Positions 10,876 through 20,566 of a stretch of DNA of 59,011 nucleotides are shown here, piece by piece. Source of the stretch: Marinilabiliales bacterium. Its GTDB lineage: Bacteria > Bacteroidota > Bacteroidia > Bacteroidales > ML635J-15. Made by a program: the position numbers and the translations under genes. Under the pieces are notes generated by a model. That model was given only the letters and a program-made list of their open reading frames with translations. It was not told the origin of the DNA and made no database searches. How positions within the stretch are numbered: the first letter of the stretch is position 1; every line of letters begins with the position of its first letter. The stretch covers positions 1,434-60,444 of the forward strand of contig PKTB01000001.1 of assembly GCA_002869385.1 (NCBI GenBank), read 5' to 3'.

Positions 10876-11532
10876 TTATTTATTAATGTACAATGTGTTT
10901 TTTGCATTATAAAGACTTACAAAGTAGAATAGTTGTTTACTTCTTTTACGTTTTCTGAGTTCCATAAAATCATTATATAACTCAGGATCACGTTTCAAAA
11001 TTTGTTCCACATTTTTCATGTTGTAATCCATAATTTCCCCGGTTTCCATATCAATAATAAATTGTCGCAATTCATCACTCTGATATACTCTGGCAGTCGG
11101 GTCATATCTGTACGGATCATAAAATGTATCGTAATAATTGGAATAATATACTTTTACTGTTGTAATAAAATGTGTGATTTTACCAACAAATGGAATTAGG
11201 TTTAACTTATCTGCCCATAAAATATAAGGTTTTCCATGTTTGCTGTAACCCCATATTTCAATTACAGGAACTGTAATTATGTTTCCAAATTCACCATTGT
11301 ATTGAATCACAACAGTCGTGTCTAACGATTAAAAGAAATCATCAGCATAAGGGGGAGTAATTATTGATTCGTACGGAATTGGATTGTTATTTCTGAAAGA
11401 AGCAAAATCAGGATATATGCCATCCTTAAATTCAAAGCTGTAATCATACTTAACAAGTTGACTAGTATCGTTTTGAGCATGTAGTCCAACACATAAAAGT
11501 GATAATATGATTATAAATTTGAATTGCTTCAT
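10876..11532 (-). CDS. Secreted protein of unknown function, interrupted by one in-frame TAA
   Basis: It starts with a signal peptide (MKQFKFIIILSLLCVGLHAQ). After 67 codons (ending PPYADDFF) comes a TAA at 11329-11331. The same frame continues as SLDTTVVIQYNGEFGN and on to the stop at 10876, giving about 218 residues in all. The downstream part has no signal peptide and only a GTG as an alternative start, so it is best read as the rest of the same gene. Features are 'IEIWGYSKHGKPYILWADKL' and a C-terminal basic stretch. It sits upstream of, and close to, the 285-residue secreted gene. Function unknown. Confidence 0.6.
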
Positions 11533-11614
11533 TTACAGTCTTTATAATACTAACGAAATAAAGAAAAAAATGTTGAATTTGTTTGGAATAATTTGAATTT
11601 TTTACGAACAGGGG

Positions 11615-11638
11615 GGATGACCGGTCACCCGTCATCAC
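11615..11638. repeat. GC-rich dispersed repeat, copy 1
   Basis: A GC-rich patch (ggatgaccggtcacccgtca) in otherwise AT-rich intergenic DNA between a minus-strand gene and rarA. It contains the 10-bp palindrome tgaccggtca. The reverse complement of 14612-14636 matches it over ggatgaccggt-acc-gt, so the two are inverted copies of one element. Confidence 0.5.
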
Positions 11639-11693
11639 ATAAATTTTTAATTCATTATCAATTTTTGTATTTTTACAACTTTAATAATTGAAT

Positions 11694-12959
11694 ATGAACA
11701 AACCATTAGCATAGCGTATGCGACCTCAAAGCTTTGAGGATTATGTTGGTCAGGAACATCTTGTGTCTTCCGATTCACCATTACGTACTGCTATCGAGGC
11801 AGGTAATATCCCCTCGATGATTCTATGGGGACCTCCGGGAGTTGGTAAGACAACACTTGTTCATGTAATCTCAAAAATATCAGGAAGAGACTTTTATACA
11901 CTTTCAGCAATAAATAGCGGTGTTAAAAATGTTCGTGAAGTAATCGAAAAAGCAAAAAAGAGCTCACTTTTTTCGAAAGGCAATCCGGTTTTGTTTATTG
12001 ATGAAATACACAGATTTAGTAAGTCACAGCAAGATTCTCTTCTTGGGGCTGTTGAAGACGGAACTATTACTTTAATTGGTGCAACAACAGAAAATCCTTC
12101 TTTTGAGGTGATTACTCCTTTACTTTCGAGATGTCAGGTGTATGTGTTAAAGCATTTGGACGAAAATCATCTGGATGTTGTAATTGATAATGCTATTAAT
12201 CACGATTCTGTTTTAAGATTGAAGAAATTTAAGATAAAGGAACGAGATGCCTTATATCGATTTTCAGGTGGTGATGCGAGAAAACTTTATAATATCCTTG
12301 AACTTTTAGTAAATTCTTTTGGAGATTCAGATGTTATCATTGATAATAAATCGGTTGTAGACCGACTACAGGAGAATATGGCAATTTACGATAAATCCGG
12401 GGAGCAACATTATGATATTATTTCTGCATTTATTAAATCTGTAAGGGGGAGTGATGCGGATGCTTCGGTGTATTGGCTTGCCAGAATGCTGGAAGGAGGG
12501 GAGGATGTTAAATTTATTGCCAGACGTTTAATTATTCTGGCTTCAGAAGATATTGGCCTGGCAAATCCAAATGCTCTGCTAATGGCTAATGCATGTTTTG
12601 AGGCTGTTAATAAAATCGGCATGCCTGAAGCAAGAATTATTTTATCAGAGGCAACAATATATCTTGCAACAAGCCCTAAAAGTAATTCTGCATATATGGC
12701 GATTGATAAAGCCCTTGCAATAGTTAAAGAAACCGGTGACCTACCTGTTCCCTTACATTTGCGAAACGCTCCAACTAAGCTCATGAAAAACCTCGACTAC
12801 GGTAAAAACTATAAGTATCCTCATTCTTATCCGGGTAATTATACAGAACAGGATTATATGCCTGAGAAACTTTCTGATACCACAATATATGAGGCAGGCA
12901 AAAACTCAAAAGAGAATGCCAGTGAGAAATATTTGAGTGACTTAAAAAAGAATTCTTAA
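11694..12959 (+). CDS. rarA: Replication-associated recombination protein A (AAA+ ATPase), in-frame TAG at codon 7
   Basis: A clamp-loader-like AAA+ ATPase that acts at stalled replication forks. Walker A is WGPPGVGKTT, Walker B is FIDEIHRF, sensor 1 is GATTENPSF and the arginine-finger region is PLLSRC. The C-terminal MgsA/RarA tetramerisation part (LARMLEGGEDVKFIARRLII ... NAPTKLMK) is complete. The natural start is at 11694: MNKPLA, then TAG (11712-11714), then RMRPQSFEDYVGQEHL. Relatives read PLAERMRP, so the TAG replaces a glutamate codon. Translation could restart at the ATG at 11718, losing only 8 residues, so the gene may still work. It is convergent with the next gene and overlaps it by 4 bp. 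Confidence 0.92.
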
Positions 12960-14004
12960 AATCTGATAAACCATGTACACATTGGAAATGGGAAAGATTC
13001 GCTATCCCCATCTGTAATTAAAGCTACACCTGAAAGATTAAACTGAAAAGCATTCTTTTCAGTCTTTTGAAATCTTAATCCCGGCATAAACATCATTGCA
13101 ATGCCTGTATTGCTTACAGCAGTTACTGTGTATGTAAATTCAGGGTCGACCCAAACGTTGTTTATCTCATCCCAATATCCTGGTTTAGTTTCATTATAAT
13201 CTGTTACGGTAGTTTCTTCACTGACATACATAAACATAGAGTCAAAAACAAAGCTGACTTTTGAACCGACTTTTGCTATACCGGCAATTGATGCCATTGG
13301 ACCGTTAAAAATCGGAATAGGAATATTTTCTTCAGGATATTCGTTATGATATACTCCCGGGGCAGCCATATATGAATTAAAGCCACCATCCAGATAACCA
13401 TATCCACCTGAAATACTTATGTTATTCATTCTATAAAAGTTACATTTGCCCAATGTAAACCACCATATCCTCTAAAGCTGTTTAAATACCCTGATGTTCC
13501 AATTAGTGTTCCCAAAGAGAAATTAATGTTTTCATTTTTTGTTGTGAATGAGTACTTAAGGGCTAATACCATTGGACTAGCGATCCATGTAGACATAATA
13601 CCCAGACTAAATTCGTTAGTTATTGCAAAATGGACTTCCGGGCCATAAAGGTTTATTAAAGCATAGTTTTCACCTTTTTCAACAGGGAAAGCATTATTTG
13701 TAAATGCATAGCGTGTTGTAAATGGTCCCTGTGTACGGAACTCGCCAAAAACTATCCTATTTTCATTATCTACATCAACAATTGATTTTATTTCTGATTT
13801 TGGGATGTAAATTTTTCCTAATGATTCTGTGTTCAGTAGGATTTCTCTTCCGTCGTCACTAATGACCTCACCAATATATTCCATACCGTCAATTTTGGTG
13901 ACAACTTTTAGTTGTTTTGCCGTATACTGAGTTTCGTTTTGAGCGTTTACAAAAATGCTAATTGTAAAAGCCAATATAAGTGTTAAAAATATTTTAAGTT
14001 TCAT
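12956..14004 (-). CDS. Outer-membrane beta-barrel-like protein, frameshifted
   Basis: A signal peptide (MKLKIFLTLILAFTISIFVNAQ) is followed by a small N-terminal domain ('TKIDGMEYIGEVISDDGREI', residues about 33-85). A run of amphipathic beta strands comes next, ending in ...CTWFIRF, an aromatic terminus typical of outer-membrane barrels. The first frame (13426-14004) stops after NVTFIE. The second frame (12956 up to about 13435) continues at once with NNISISGGYGYLDGG. One missing base near 13426-13436, for example in a short A or T run, restores a protein of about 349 residues. The promoter at 14043-14050 precedes it. The exact function is unknown. Confidence 0.65.
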
Positions 14005-14042
14005 AACAATCGATTTAATTATACTATATATAATTATTTAAA

Positions 14043-14050
14043 CAAAGTTA
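14043..14050 (-). promoter_or_regulatory. Bacteroidota -7 box TAACTTTG
   Basis: On the minus strand TAACTTTG matches TAnnTTTG exactly. A TTG lies 21 bp upstream (14072-14074). The box is about 39 bp before the start codon of the beta-barrel gene. Confidence 0.5.
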
Positions 14051-14112
14051 CAATATAATAGTTTCAAAAAGCAAGTAAAAATTACTTTTAACTATTGAGG
14101 TGGATAAATGTA

Positions 14113-14559
14113 CTAGCTTAATAAGCCTTTAACAATAACTGAAATGGTTTTTCCGTCAGCTTTTCCGGCAAGCTTTTTATTTACTGACCCCATTACTTTA
14201 CCCATATCTTTCATTCCTTCAGCATTTAGCTAAGTTATAGTTTCTTTAACAACTATAGTGATTTCTTCTTCAGATAGTTGTTCAGGTAAATATTTAGCAA
14301 TTACTTCTGCCTGGAAATTTTCAGGTTCATACAAATCCATTCTATTTTGTTCTTTGTAAATATCTGCAGAATCACGACGTTGTTTTACAAGCTTTTGAAC
14401 AATCTGGATTTCTTTTTCTTCGGAAAGCTCATCGTTTCCTGTTTCTGTTTTTGCAAGTAAGAAAGCTGATTTTACAGCGCGTAGAGCTTCCAGTTTTTCT
14501 TTCTCTTTTGCTTTCATTGCTTGTTTGATATCCTCGTTTATTTTATCGAATATGCTCAT
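14113..14559 (-). CDS. yqeY: GatB/YqeY domain protein, in-frame TAG
   Basis: A small helical protein related to the tRNA-binding tail of the GatB amidotransferase subunit; its exact role is unknown. The N-terminal part (MSIFDKINEDIKQAMKAKEK ... LRAVKSAFLLAKTE) and the C-terminal GMKDMGKVMGSVNKKLAGKADG ... VIVKGLLS are both family hallmarks. A TAG at 14230-14232 separates them between KETIT and LNAEG, where relatives have Q or E. Read through, it is 148 residues, the usual length, ending with TAG at 14113. It follows ftsZ on the same strand with an 80-bp gap that holds the GC-rich repeat. Confidence 0.85.
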
Positions 14560-14611
14560 AATATTATTTTTATATAGTTGTAATACTTTTTATATCCTCT
14601 TAATCTTTCAT

Positions 14612-14636
14612 CTGTCACCGGTCACCGGTCATCCGA
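14612..14636. repeat. GC-rich dispersed repeat, copy 2
   Basis: A GC-rich patch with an internal tandem: gtcaccg occurs twice in a row, followed by gtcatccg. Its reverse complement matches the element at 11615-11638. It sits between the ftsZ stop and the yqeY start, inside the dcw transcript. Confidence 0.5.
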
Positions 14637-14638
14637 CA

Positions 14639-15973
14639 TTAATTCTCCTCATTTCTTTTTTTACGCATAATCGCAGGTTGATCTTCCAAATCATCAAGAT
14701 AAAGCGAATTATTTAATTTGTCAATGTCTTTTACATGACCAAAGTGATCCGGATTATTATCAGGTTTTATTTCATTATCATCTTCATCCTCTTCAACAGG
14801 AGCAAAGTTTTTATCAAAATCTAATTCTAATTCAATTTTTGACTCATCTTCATCATTGATTTCAGAATTTTCTTCGGAATTTTCCTGTTCTTTTTGCATC
14901 ATAGCTTCAAAAGTATCTTCGTCAACGACTTTTTCAAGAGTCTCACCGAATTTTAATCTAATTATTTCTTTTTCTTTTTCTTTCTTTTCATACAGACCTG
15001 GATACGTATCAAATCCAGTAGCGATAATAGTAACGCTAATTTCGTCACCTAGTTTATCATCATGTCCTGTACCCCAAATAACATTCGCATCTTTACCTAC
15101 TATGTCTTTAAGATAGCTAGTGATTCTACCGAATTCGCTCATGCTTAACTCGTTTTCGTCAGGGCAACTCATTATGTTTAGAAGAATGTTCTTGGAGCCT
15201 TTAATATCGTTATCCTTAAGTAGTGGAGATTCAAGAGCAGTTTTAATTGCCACGATATCACGATCTTCGCCAGAAGCAGTAGATGATCCCATTAAAGCAA
15301 CACCACTGTTTTTCATTACTGTTTTAACATCCTCAAAGTCAACGTTTATATAACCGTGAACTGTTATTATTTCAGCAATGCCTTTTGTTGCAATTGCCAG
15401 AACATCATCTGCCTTGCTAAATGCATTTGACATTTTTAGGTCGTGATAAATGTTTTGAAGCTTCTCATTATTGATAATAAGTAAAGAATCAACATATTCT
15501 TTCATTTTTGAGATACCTTCAACAGCTTGATTTATTCTTAGTTCGCCCTCAACCTTAAAAGGAATTGAGACAATACCAATAGTTAAAATGTCTCTTTCTT
15601 TCGCTGCCTGAGCAATTACTGGAGCAGCTCCTGTTACTGTACCACCGCCCATACCGGCAGTAATGAATACCATTTTGGTATTATCATCAAGAACCTTTTC
15701 AATATCTTCGAGACTCTCTATCGCAGCTTCTCTACCTTTTTCAGGGTTATTACCTGCTCCACGTCCTTCTGTTAGGCTTTTTCCTAATTGAATTTTCATT
15801 GGTGCAGGACTATTGCGAAGAGCTTGTTCATCTGTGTTGCAAACAACAAAGTCTACACCTCTAACGTCCATGGTAATCATTTGATTAACAGCGTTACTAC
15901 CGCCGCCACCAACACCAATTACCTTGATGATGTTTGATTCCTCTTTTGGAATATAAAAATCGAGATCAGTCAT
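14639..15973 (-). CDS. ftsZ: Cell division GTPase FtsZ, with Gly-to-Val change in the tubulin signature
   Basis: Tubulin-like GTPase that polymerises into the Z-ring. The N-terminal [17 protein letters not shown], the VCNTDEQAL strand and the [11 protein letters not shown] region are normal. After residue about 330 comes the usual acidic linker, then a conserved C-terminal peptide ([12 protein letters not shown]) that would bind FtsA. The GTP-binding signature GGGTGTG reads GGGTVTG here: residue 113 is valine, codon GTA at 15635-15637. This glycine is essentially invariant, and changes in this loop, such as E. coli ftsZ84, disable the protein. GGA to GTA is one base. As written the protein should be severely impaired, so this is probably an error or deleterious mutation. 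It is the last division gene of the cluster, 12 bp after ftsA. Confidence 0.95.
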   Translation of the reverse strand: MTDLDFYIPKEESNIIKVIGVGGGGSNAVNQMITMDVRGVDFVVCNTDEQALRNSPAPMKIQLGKSLTEGRGAGNNPEKGREAAIESLEDIEKVLDDNTKMVFITAGMGGGTVTGAAPVIAQAAKERDILTIGIVSIPFKVEGELRINQAVEGISKMKEYVDSLLIINNEKLQNIYHDLKMSNAFSKADDVLAIATKGIAEIITVHGYINVDFEDVKTVMKNSGVALMGSSTASGEDRDIVAIKTALESPLLKDNDIKGSKNILLNIMSCPDENELSMSEFGRITSYLKDIVGKDANVIWGTGHDDKLGDEISVTIIATGFDTYPGLYEKKEKEKEIIRLKFGETLEKVVDEDTFEAMMQKEQENSEENSEINDEDESKIELELDFDKNFAPVEEDEDDNEIKPDNNPDHFGHVKDIDKLNNSLYLDDLEDQPAIMRKKRNEEN

Positions 15974-15985
15974 ATTATATGTTTT

Positions 15986-17302
15986 TTAATTTTCTTCTTC
16001 GTCAAATAATTTTGCCATTTTGTTTTTTAGCTTTTCGATCAGCTTTGTATTATTCTGGCTTTCCTTTATATCTTCAGGCTTATGGTTTTCTTCTTCTAAT
16101 TCTTCTTCATTAAGCCTGTCGTACATTGATTTTTCTTCTTCTAATGTATTATACGAGAATCCTTTCATAATTAAGCCAACTGCAGTTGAATACTGAGGTT
16201 TATTGATGATATCGGAATATGAACCTTCAATATATTCTGTTGGATAAGCAATTCTTATGTCATTACTTGTGATGTAAGTTGCAAGTTGTTTAAGATTATT
16301 TAGTAAGGAACCACCACCTGTGATTACAATTCCACCGGCAAGCTTGTCTTTGATGCCTGCAGATTCAATCTGGAACATAACTGCGTGAAGAATTTCTTCC
16401 ATTCTTGCCTGTATAACGCTAACGAGTTCTCTTAAGGTGAATTCTTTTTCTTCGCGTCCTTTTAAACCTTCAAGAGCAATTATTGTATCTTCCTGACTTT
16501 TTTCTTCAATTGCTGAACCATACTGAATTTTTAATTCTTCAGCTTGTTTTTCCATAATTGAAAAATGATTCTTGATGTCATTAGTAATTGTGTTTCCACC
16601 AACCGGAATTACAGCAGTGTGGATAATTCTATCGTCTTTAACTATTGCCAGATCTGTAGTTCCACCACCAATATCAATCATTGCAACACCTGATTTTCTT
16701 TCGTGAGATGTTAATACTGCTTCTGCAGAAGCTAAAGGTTCTAAAATAAGTGATTTAACTCTTAAACCTGAAATTGTAGCACACTTTTTAATATTGTTCA
16801 CCATGGACATTTTACCCATAATTATATGGAAATTCCCTTGCAGCAGAGAACCTGTCATATCAATAGGGTTTTCAATTCCTGTTTCTTTATCAACAATATA
16901 AGATTGTGGAATAATATCGAGAATTTCTTCTCCAGGGTCGGAAACTGTTTGATTCATTAATTCAATAAGCTCTTCAACATGTTCACGTTTTATAATGTTG
17001 TCTTCGCTTTCGATTTTAATACTACATCTGTTTTTTTGTGTTTTAACATGCTGCCCTGCAATACCTACATAAACCTCGTTTAAACGCAAACCTGAATCAT
17101 TAAGGATTTTACCTAATGCTAATCTTATTGAGTTAACAGTTTCATCAATGTTTAGAACAACACCTCTTCTAATACCTTTAGAAGAAGTAGTCCCAAAACC
17201 AATAACTTCAAATCTGTTAGCTTCGGTTTTTCTACCGGCTATGGCTACGATTTTTGTAGTTCCAATGTCAATTGCTGCAATAATGTCCGATTTGTTTTCC
17301 AT
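15986..17302 (-). CDS. ftsA: Cell division protein FtsA
   Basis: Actin-like ATPase that tethers FtsZ to the inner membrane. Actin-fold motifs are visible: AAIDIGTTKIVAIAG at residues 9-23 (phosphate 1), AMIDIGGGTTDLAIVKDD near 205 (phosphate 2) and GGIVITGGGSLLNNL near 330 (adenosine). The 1C domain lies between. The protein is 438 residues and has an acidic, charged tail after about 385 that ends in a lysine-rich helix (LIEKLKNKMAKLFDEEEN), probably the membrane-binding amphipathic helix. It sits 4 bp after ftsQ and 12 bp before ftsZ. Confidence 0.96.
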   Translation of the reverse strand: MENKSDIIAAIDIGTTKIVAIAGRKTEANRFEVIGFGTTSSKGIRRGVVLNIDETVNSIRLALGKILNDSGLRLNEVYVGIAGQHVKTQKNRCSIKIESEDNIIKREHVEELIELMNQTVSDPGEEILDIIPQSYIVDKETGIENPIDMTGSLLQGNFHIIMGKMSMVNNIKKCATISGLRVKSLILEPLASAEAVLTSHERKSGVAMIDIGGGTTDLAIVKDDRIIHTAVIPVGGNTITNDIKNHFSIMEKQAEELKIQYGSAIEEKSQEDTIIALEGLKGREEKEFTLRELVSVIQARMEEILHAVMFQIESAGIKDKLAGGIVITGGGSLLNNLKQLATYITSNDIRIAYPTEYIEGSYSDIINKPQYSTAVGLIMKGFSYNTLEEEKSMYDRLNEEELEEENHKPEDIKESQNNTKLIEKLKNKMAKLFDEEEN

Positions 17303-17305
17303 TGT

Positions 17306-18091
17306 TTATCTTTTTTTACAAATTACCTGGTTTGAATATTTTAAATTAATCGAAGAATAAATGTTCCAGTCTGTTAGTGCAAAGCCCTTTTTATATAAGG
17401 CTTCAAGTTTCCCCATTTTAAACTCATAATTATCCAAGTTGCCTAAAATGATTATATGATTTCCAACCCGTGGAACTAATTCAACTTCCTTGTTGTCATT
17501 TATGTAAATTTGTTCTATTTGATTTTGCCATAATTCATGTTCACTAAGATATATTGCAAACTCATATAGATCTTTTAGTGTAAAAGAGTATGTTTTATCT
17601 ATTGTGTTGTAATTACTTTCTTCAATATTCGAATTTATAAAGGAGTGTGTAATATTTCCGCTTGCTACAATTACACTAGCTGTATAGTCATTTGATATCG
17701 GCATCAATGAACAAGTCTTATCCAAATAGTATGATTCATTATTTTCAGTAATAACTCTCATTACCGGTTTTCTTTGTTTGATGTTTATATTTAGTTTACC
17801 TGAAAAATCGCTGTATACTTCGGCACTTTTAATATATGGGTTATTCTCAAGTATATTTTCAATTTTATCAAAGTTAATTTTATCTATAATACAAGAGTCG
17901 AGGTTTATACCATTTGTAATCAACATTTTATCAACAGATTCAATTGTGACAAACTTATGAGGTTCATCTATCTGAATGTTTTTCTCTATACAGTGGACAT
18001 TTCTATGTTTCTTGCCAACAAAGCTAAGCATGAAAATAAGGTATGCTATTAGCAAACTCCATTTTAATATTTTCAGAATAGCTTTTTTCAC
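17306..18091 (-). CDS. ftsQ: Cell division protein FtsQ
   Basis: Bitopic divisome protein with its bulk in the periplasm. It has a short cytoplasmic head, one membrane segment (about residues 8-25, ILKWSLLIAYLIFMLSFVG) and a POTRA-like region (VTIESVDKMLITNGI). The FtsQ beta domain follows with NPYIKSAEVYSDFSGKLNINI, which matches the N-P-x-I-x-x-A-x-V signature and IKQRKPVMRV. Length is 261, with poor overall conservation as is normal for FtsQ. The identification rests equally on its place between murC and ftsA. It overlaps murC by 4 bp. Confidence 0.92.
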   Translation of the reverse strand: MKKAILKILKWSLLIAYLIFMLSFVGKKHRNVHCIEKNIQIDEPHKFVTIESVDKMLITNGINLDSCIIDKINFDKIENILENNPYIKSAEVYSDFSGKLNINIKQRKPVMRVITENNESYYLDKTCSLMPISNDYTASVIVASGNITHSFINSNIEESNYNTIDKTYSFTLKDLYEFAIYLSEHELWQNQIEQIYINDNKEVELVPRVGNHIIILGNLDNYEFKMGKLEALYKKGFALTDWNIYSSINLKYSNQVICKKR

Positions 18092-19467
18092 TTTGTAAAT
18101 TCAATTTTTAAAGGTTCAACAAATTGATCGATATCTCCTGCACCCATAGTTACAAGAACTTCAGGGGTTAATTCTTTGATTGTATTTATTAGTTTATCTT
18201 TTTGACAAATTTGTTTGTTTCTAGCTGTACTGAGATTTAGGATAAGTTCTGAATTAATTCCTTCTATTGGTTTTTCTCTTGCTGGATATATTGGTAGTAA
18301 CACTAAATTGTCACATATAGAAAGACTTTTGGCAAATTCTTTATAAAAGTCTCTTGTTCTGCTGTATAGGTGTGGTTGAAATACAGCTGTTACTTGTCTG
18401 TTAGGATACATTGTTTTTACAGCACTTAGAAAAGCCTTGATTTCGCTAGGGTGATGTGCATAATCATCTATATAAATAAAATTATCAGTTTTTAGCTGAA
18501 CATCAAATCTTCTAACTACACATGTAAAGGCCTCTAAAGCATTTTTAATTAAACCACCTGTAATTGAGTTTAGAAGTGATACAGCACTTGCAGCAAGCGC
18601 ATTTTCCAGATTATGGTCTCCACCAATTTGGTACTTTATGCTTTCAATCTTTCCGTTCGGATGAATGATGTCAAAGTAGCAAGAATCGCTATGGTACTCA
18701 ATGTTTGTTAAGTTAAAGTCTGCTGACCTGTCATTTATTCCGTATTGATAAATTTCAATGTTTTCAAGTTCTCTTTCAAAAATCTCTTTGTCAATACTAT
18801 TATGTAGAACCAATGAACCTTTTCTGTTTATTTTTTTTGCAAATTCAATAAAGGCCGATTTTAAACTTTCGAAATCATTGTAGATGTCCAGATGATAAGC
18901 TTCGATACATGTTATCAGAGCAGTAGAAGGACTTAGAGTAAGAAATGACCTATCAAATTCATCTGCCTCTACAACTGCATATTTGCTTTCAGGTTTTATG
19001 AAAATATTGGAATTGAAGTTTTTAGAAATACCTACTAAAAATGCATTGCATGATTCATGTCCGTTACTCATTATCCATGCCGAGATGCTTGAAACAGATG
19101 TTTTTCCATGTGTTCCGGCAATTGCTATTGTTTCTTTTTCGTTGCTTATTAATCCAAGAACCTCAGATCTTTTAAGTATTGTGAAATTATTGTTTTTAAA
19201 ATGATTTAGAAGATAGCTGTCTGATGGTATTGCGGGTGTAAAAACAATTAGACTCGTTTGATTATCATTAAACTCTAAAGGAATAGAATTATCATTATCT
19301 TCATAATGAATTTTAATACCTTTATTTTCTAGTCGGATGCAGTTTTCACTACGAACTTTGTCATAACCTGAGATATTGTAATCGTTATAATGGAAATAGT
19401 GAGCCAGGGCACTCATTCCAATGCACCCAATACCCATAAAATATATGTTCTTATATTTATTTTCCAT
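18088..19467 (-). CDS. murC: UDP-N-acetylmuramate--L-alanine ligase
   Basis: ATP-dependent cytoplasmic ligase that adds the first peptide residue (usually L-Ala) to UDP-MurNAc. It has the Rossmann start YFMGIGCIGMSALAHYF, the P-loop IAGTHGKTSVSS (near residue 115), the EADEFDRSFL metal site and the C-terminal DDYAHHPSEI. Length 459 is normal. It overlaps murG upstream by 11 bp and ftsQ downstream by 4 bp, so it is translationally coupled in the dcw operon. Confidence 0.96.
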   Translation of the reverse strand: MENKYKNIYFMGIGCIGMSALAHYFHYNDYNISGYDKVRSENCIRLENKGIKIHYEDNDNSIPLEFNDNQTSLIVFTPAIPSDSYLLNHFKNNNFTILKRSEVLGLISNEKETIAIAGTHGKTSVSSISAWIMSNGHESCNAFLVGISKNFNSNIFIKPESKYAVVEADEFDRSFLTLSPSTALITCIEAYHLDIYNDFESLKSAFIEFAKKINRKGSLVLHNSIDKEIFERELENIEIYQYGINDRSADFNLTNIEYHSDSCYFDIIHPNGKIESIKYQIGGDHNLENALAASAVSLLNSITGGLIKNALEAFTCVVRRFDVQLKTDNFIYIDDYAHHPSEIKAFLSAVKTMYPNRQVTAVFQPHLYSRTRDFYKEFAKSLSICDNLVLLPIYPAREKPIEGINSELILNLSTARNKQICQKDKLINTIKELTPEVLVTMGAGDIDQFVEPLKIEFTK

Positions 19468-20566
19468 AAGCTAATTTATAAACTTCTTCTGCAATAATGT
19501 CAGCAGAATTGAGTAATGCTAATTTGCTGATATTTGTACTCAATGAATCTCTTTGTGTTTGATTGCCTAATAATGTTAATGCAGTTTTGGTTAATTCATT
19601 TTCAGCATCTTTATCTCTAACAATTAGTGCAGCATAAACAGTGCTTAATGCCATTGCATTTTTAGTTTGATGGTCTTCCGCAACATTTGGTTATGGAATA
19701 AATATAGCCGGCTTGCCAACAATACACAGTTCAGAAATTGTACTTGCCCCGGCACGTGAGATAATTAGATCTGCTGCTGAATATGCAAAATCCATTTTGT
19801 AAATAAAATCACTTACAAATATGTTTTCAGAACCTAGGTTTTTAACTTCTTCGTGTGCAGTTTCTATATAGTTTTTTCCGGTTTGCCAGATTAGTTGAAC
19901 ATCATTTTTTATATAATCTTTTAAGCCTGCAGAAATACTTCTGTTAATTGTCCTAGCACCAAGGCTACCTCCAACAATTAGTATAGTGGGCTTATTAGGA
20001 TTTAGCTTAAAATGCTCGAATGCTTGCTCTCTTTTACCATTTAAATCTGTTATATCCTGGCGGACAGGGTTACCTGTTTTTAATATCTTGTCAGACGGAA
20101 AAAATTTCTCCATATTATCATAAGCAACACAAATCTTTGCCGCTCTTTTAGCCATTAGTTTATTTGTTATGCCGGGATATGAATTTTGTTCCTGAATTAG
20201 GCAAGGTATATGTTGTTTTGAAGCCATTCGCATTGCAGGACCACTCGCATATCCACCAACGCCGACAACGACATTTGGTTTAAATTCTTTAATAATTTTT
20301 TTTGCTCTGCTAAGACTTTTTAAAAGTTTAATAATAAATGTAATGTTTTGTGGTGATAGTTTACGCTTCATCCCAATTACTGGTAAACCAATAATTTGAT
20401 AACCTGCTTTAGGAACTTTTTCCATTTCCATGCGACCTTCTGCACCAATAAATAAAATCTCGATGTTTTCGTATTTTGTTTTCAATGCATTTGCAATTGA
20501 AACAGCAGGGAATATATGTCCACCTGTTCCACCACCACTAATTATTACTTTAAAACTTTTACTCAT
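19457..20566 (-). CDS. murG: UDP-GlcNAc--undecaprenyl-MurNAc-peptide GlcNAc transferase, in-frame TAA
   Basis: Peripheral membrane GT-B glycosyltransferase that makes lipid II from lipid I. The start is the ATG at 20564-20566 (MSKSFKVIISGGGTGGH); the open frame upstream of it reads back into ftsW. Motifs are the N-terminal GGGTGGHIFPA glycine loop, GVGGYASGP and the C-terminal SRAGASTISELC. After KPAIFIP a TAA (19691-19693) interrupts the near-invariant PSPNVAEDHQT motif; the same frame continues PNVAEDHQTKNAMAL to the end. A single base (TCA to TAA) explains it. Read through, it is 369 residues, which is normal. The gene is essential in bacteria with peptidoglycan, so an intact copy should exist in the cell. 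Confidence 0.94.
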
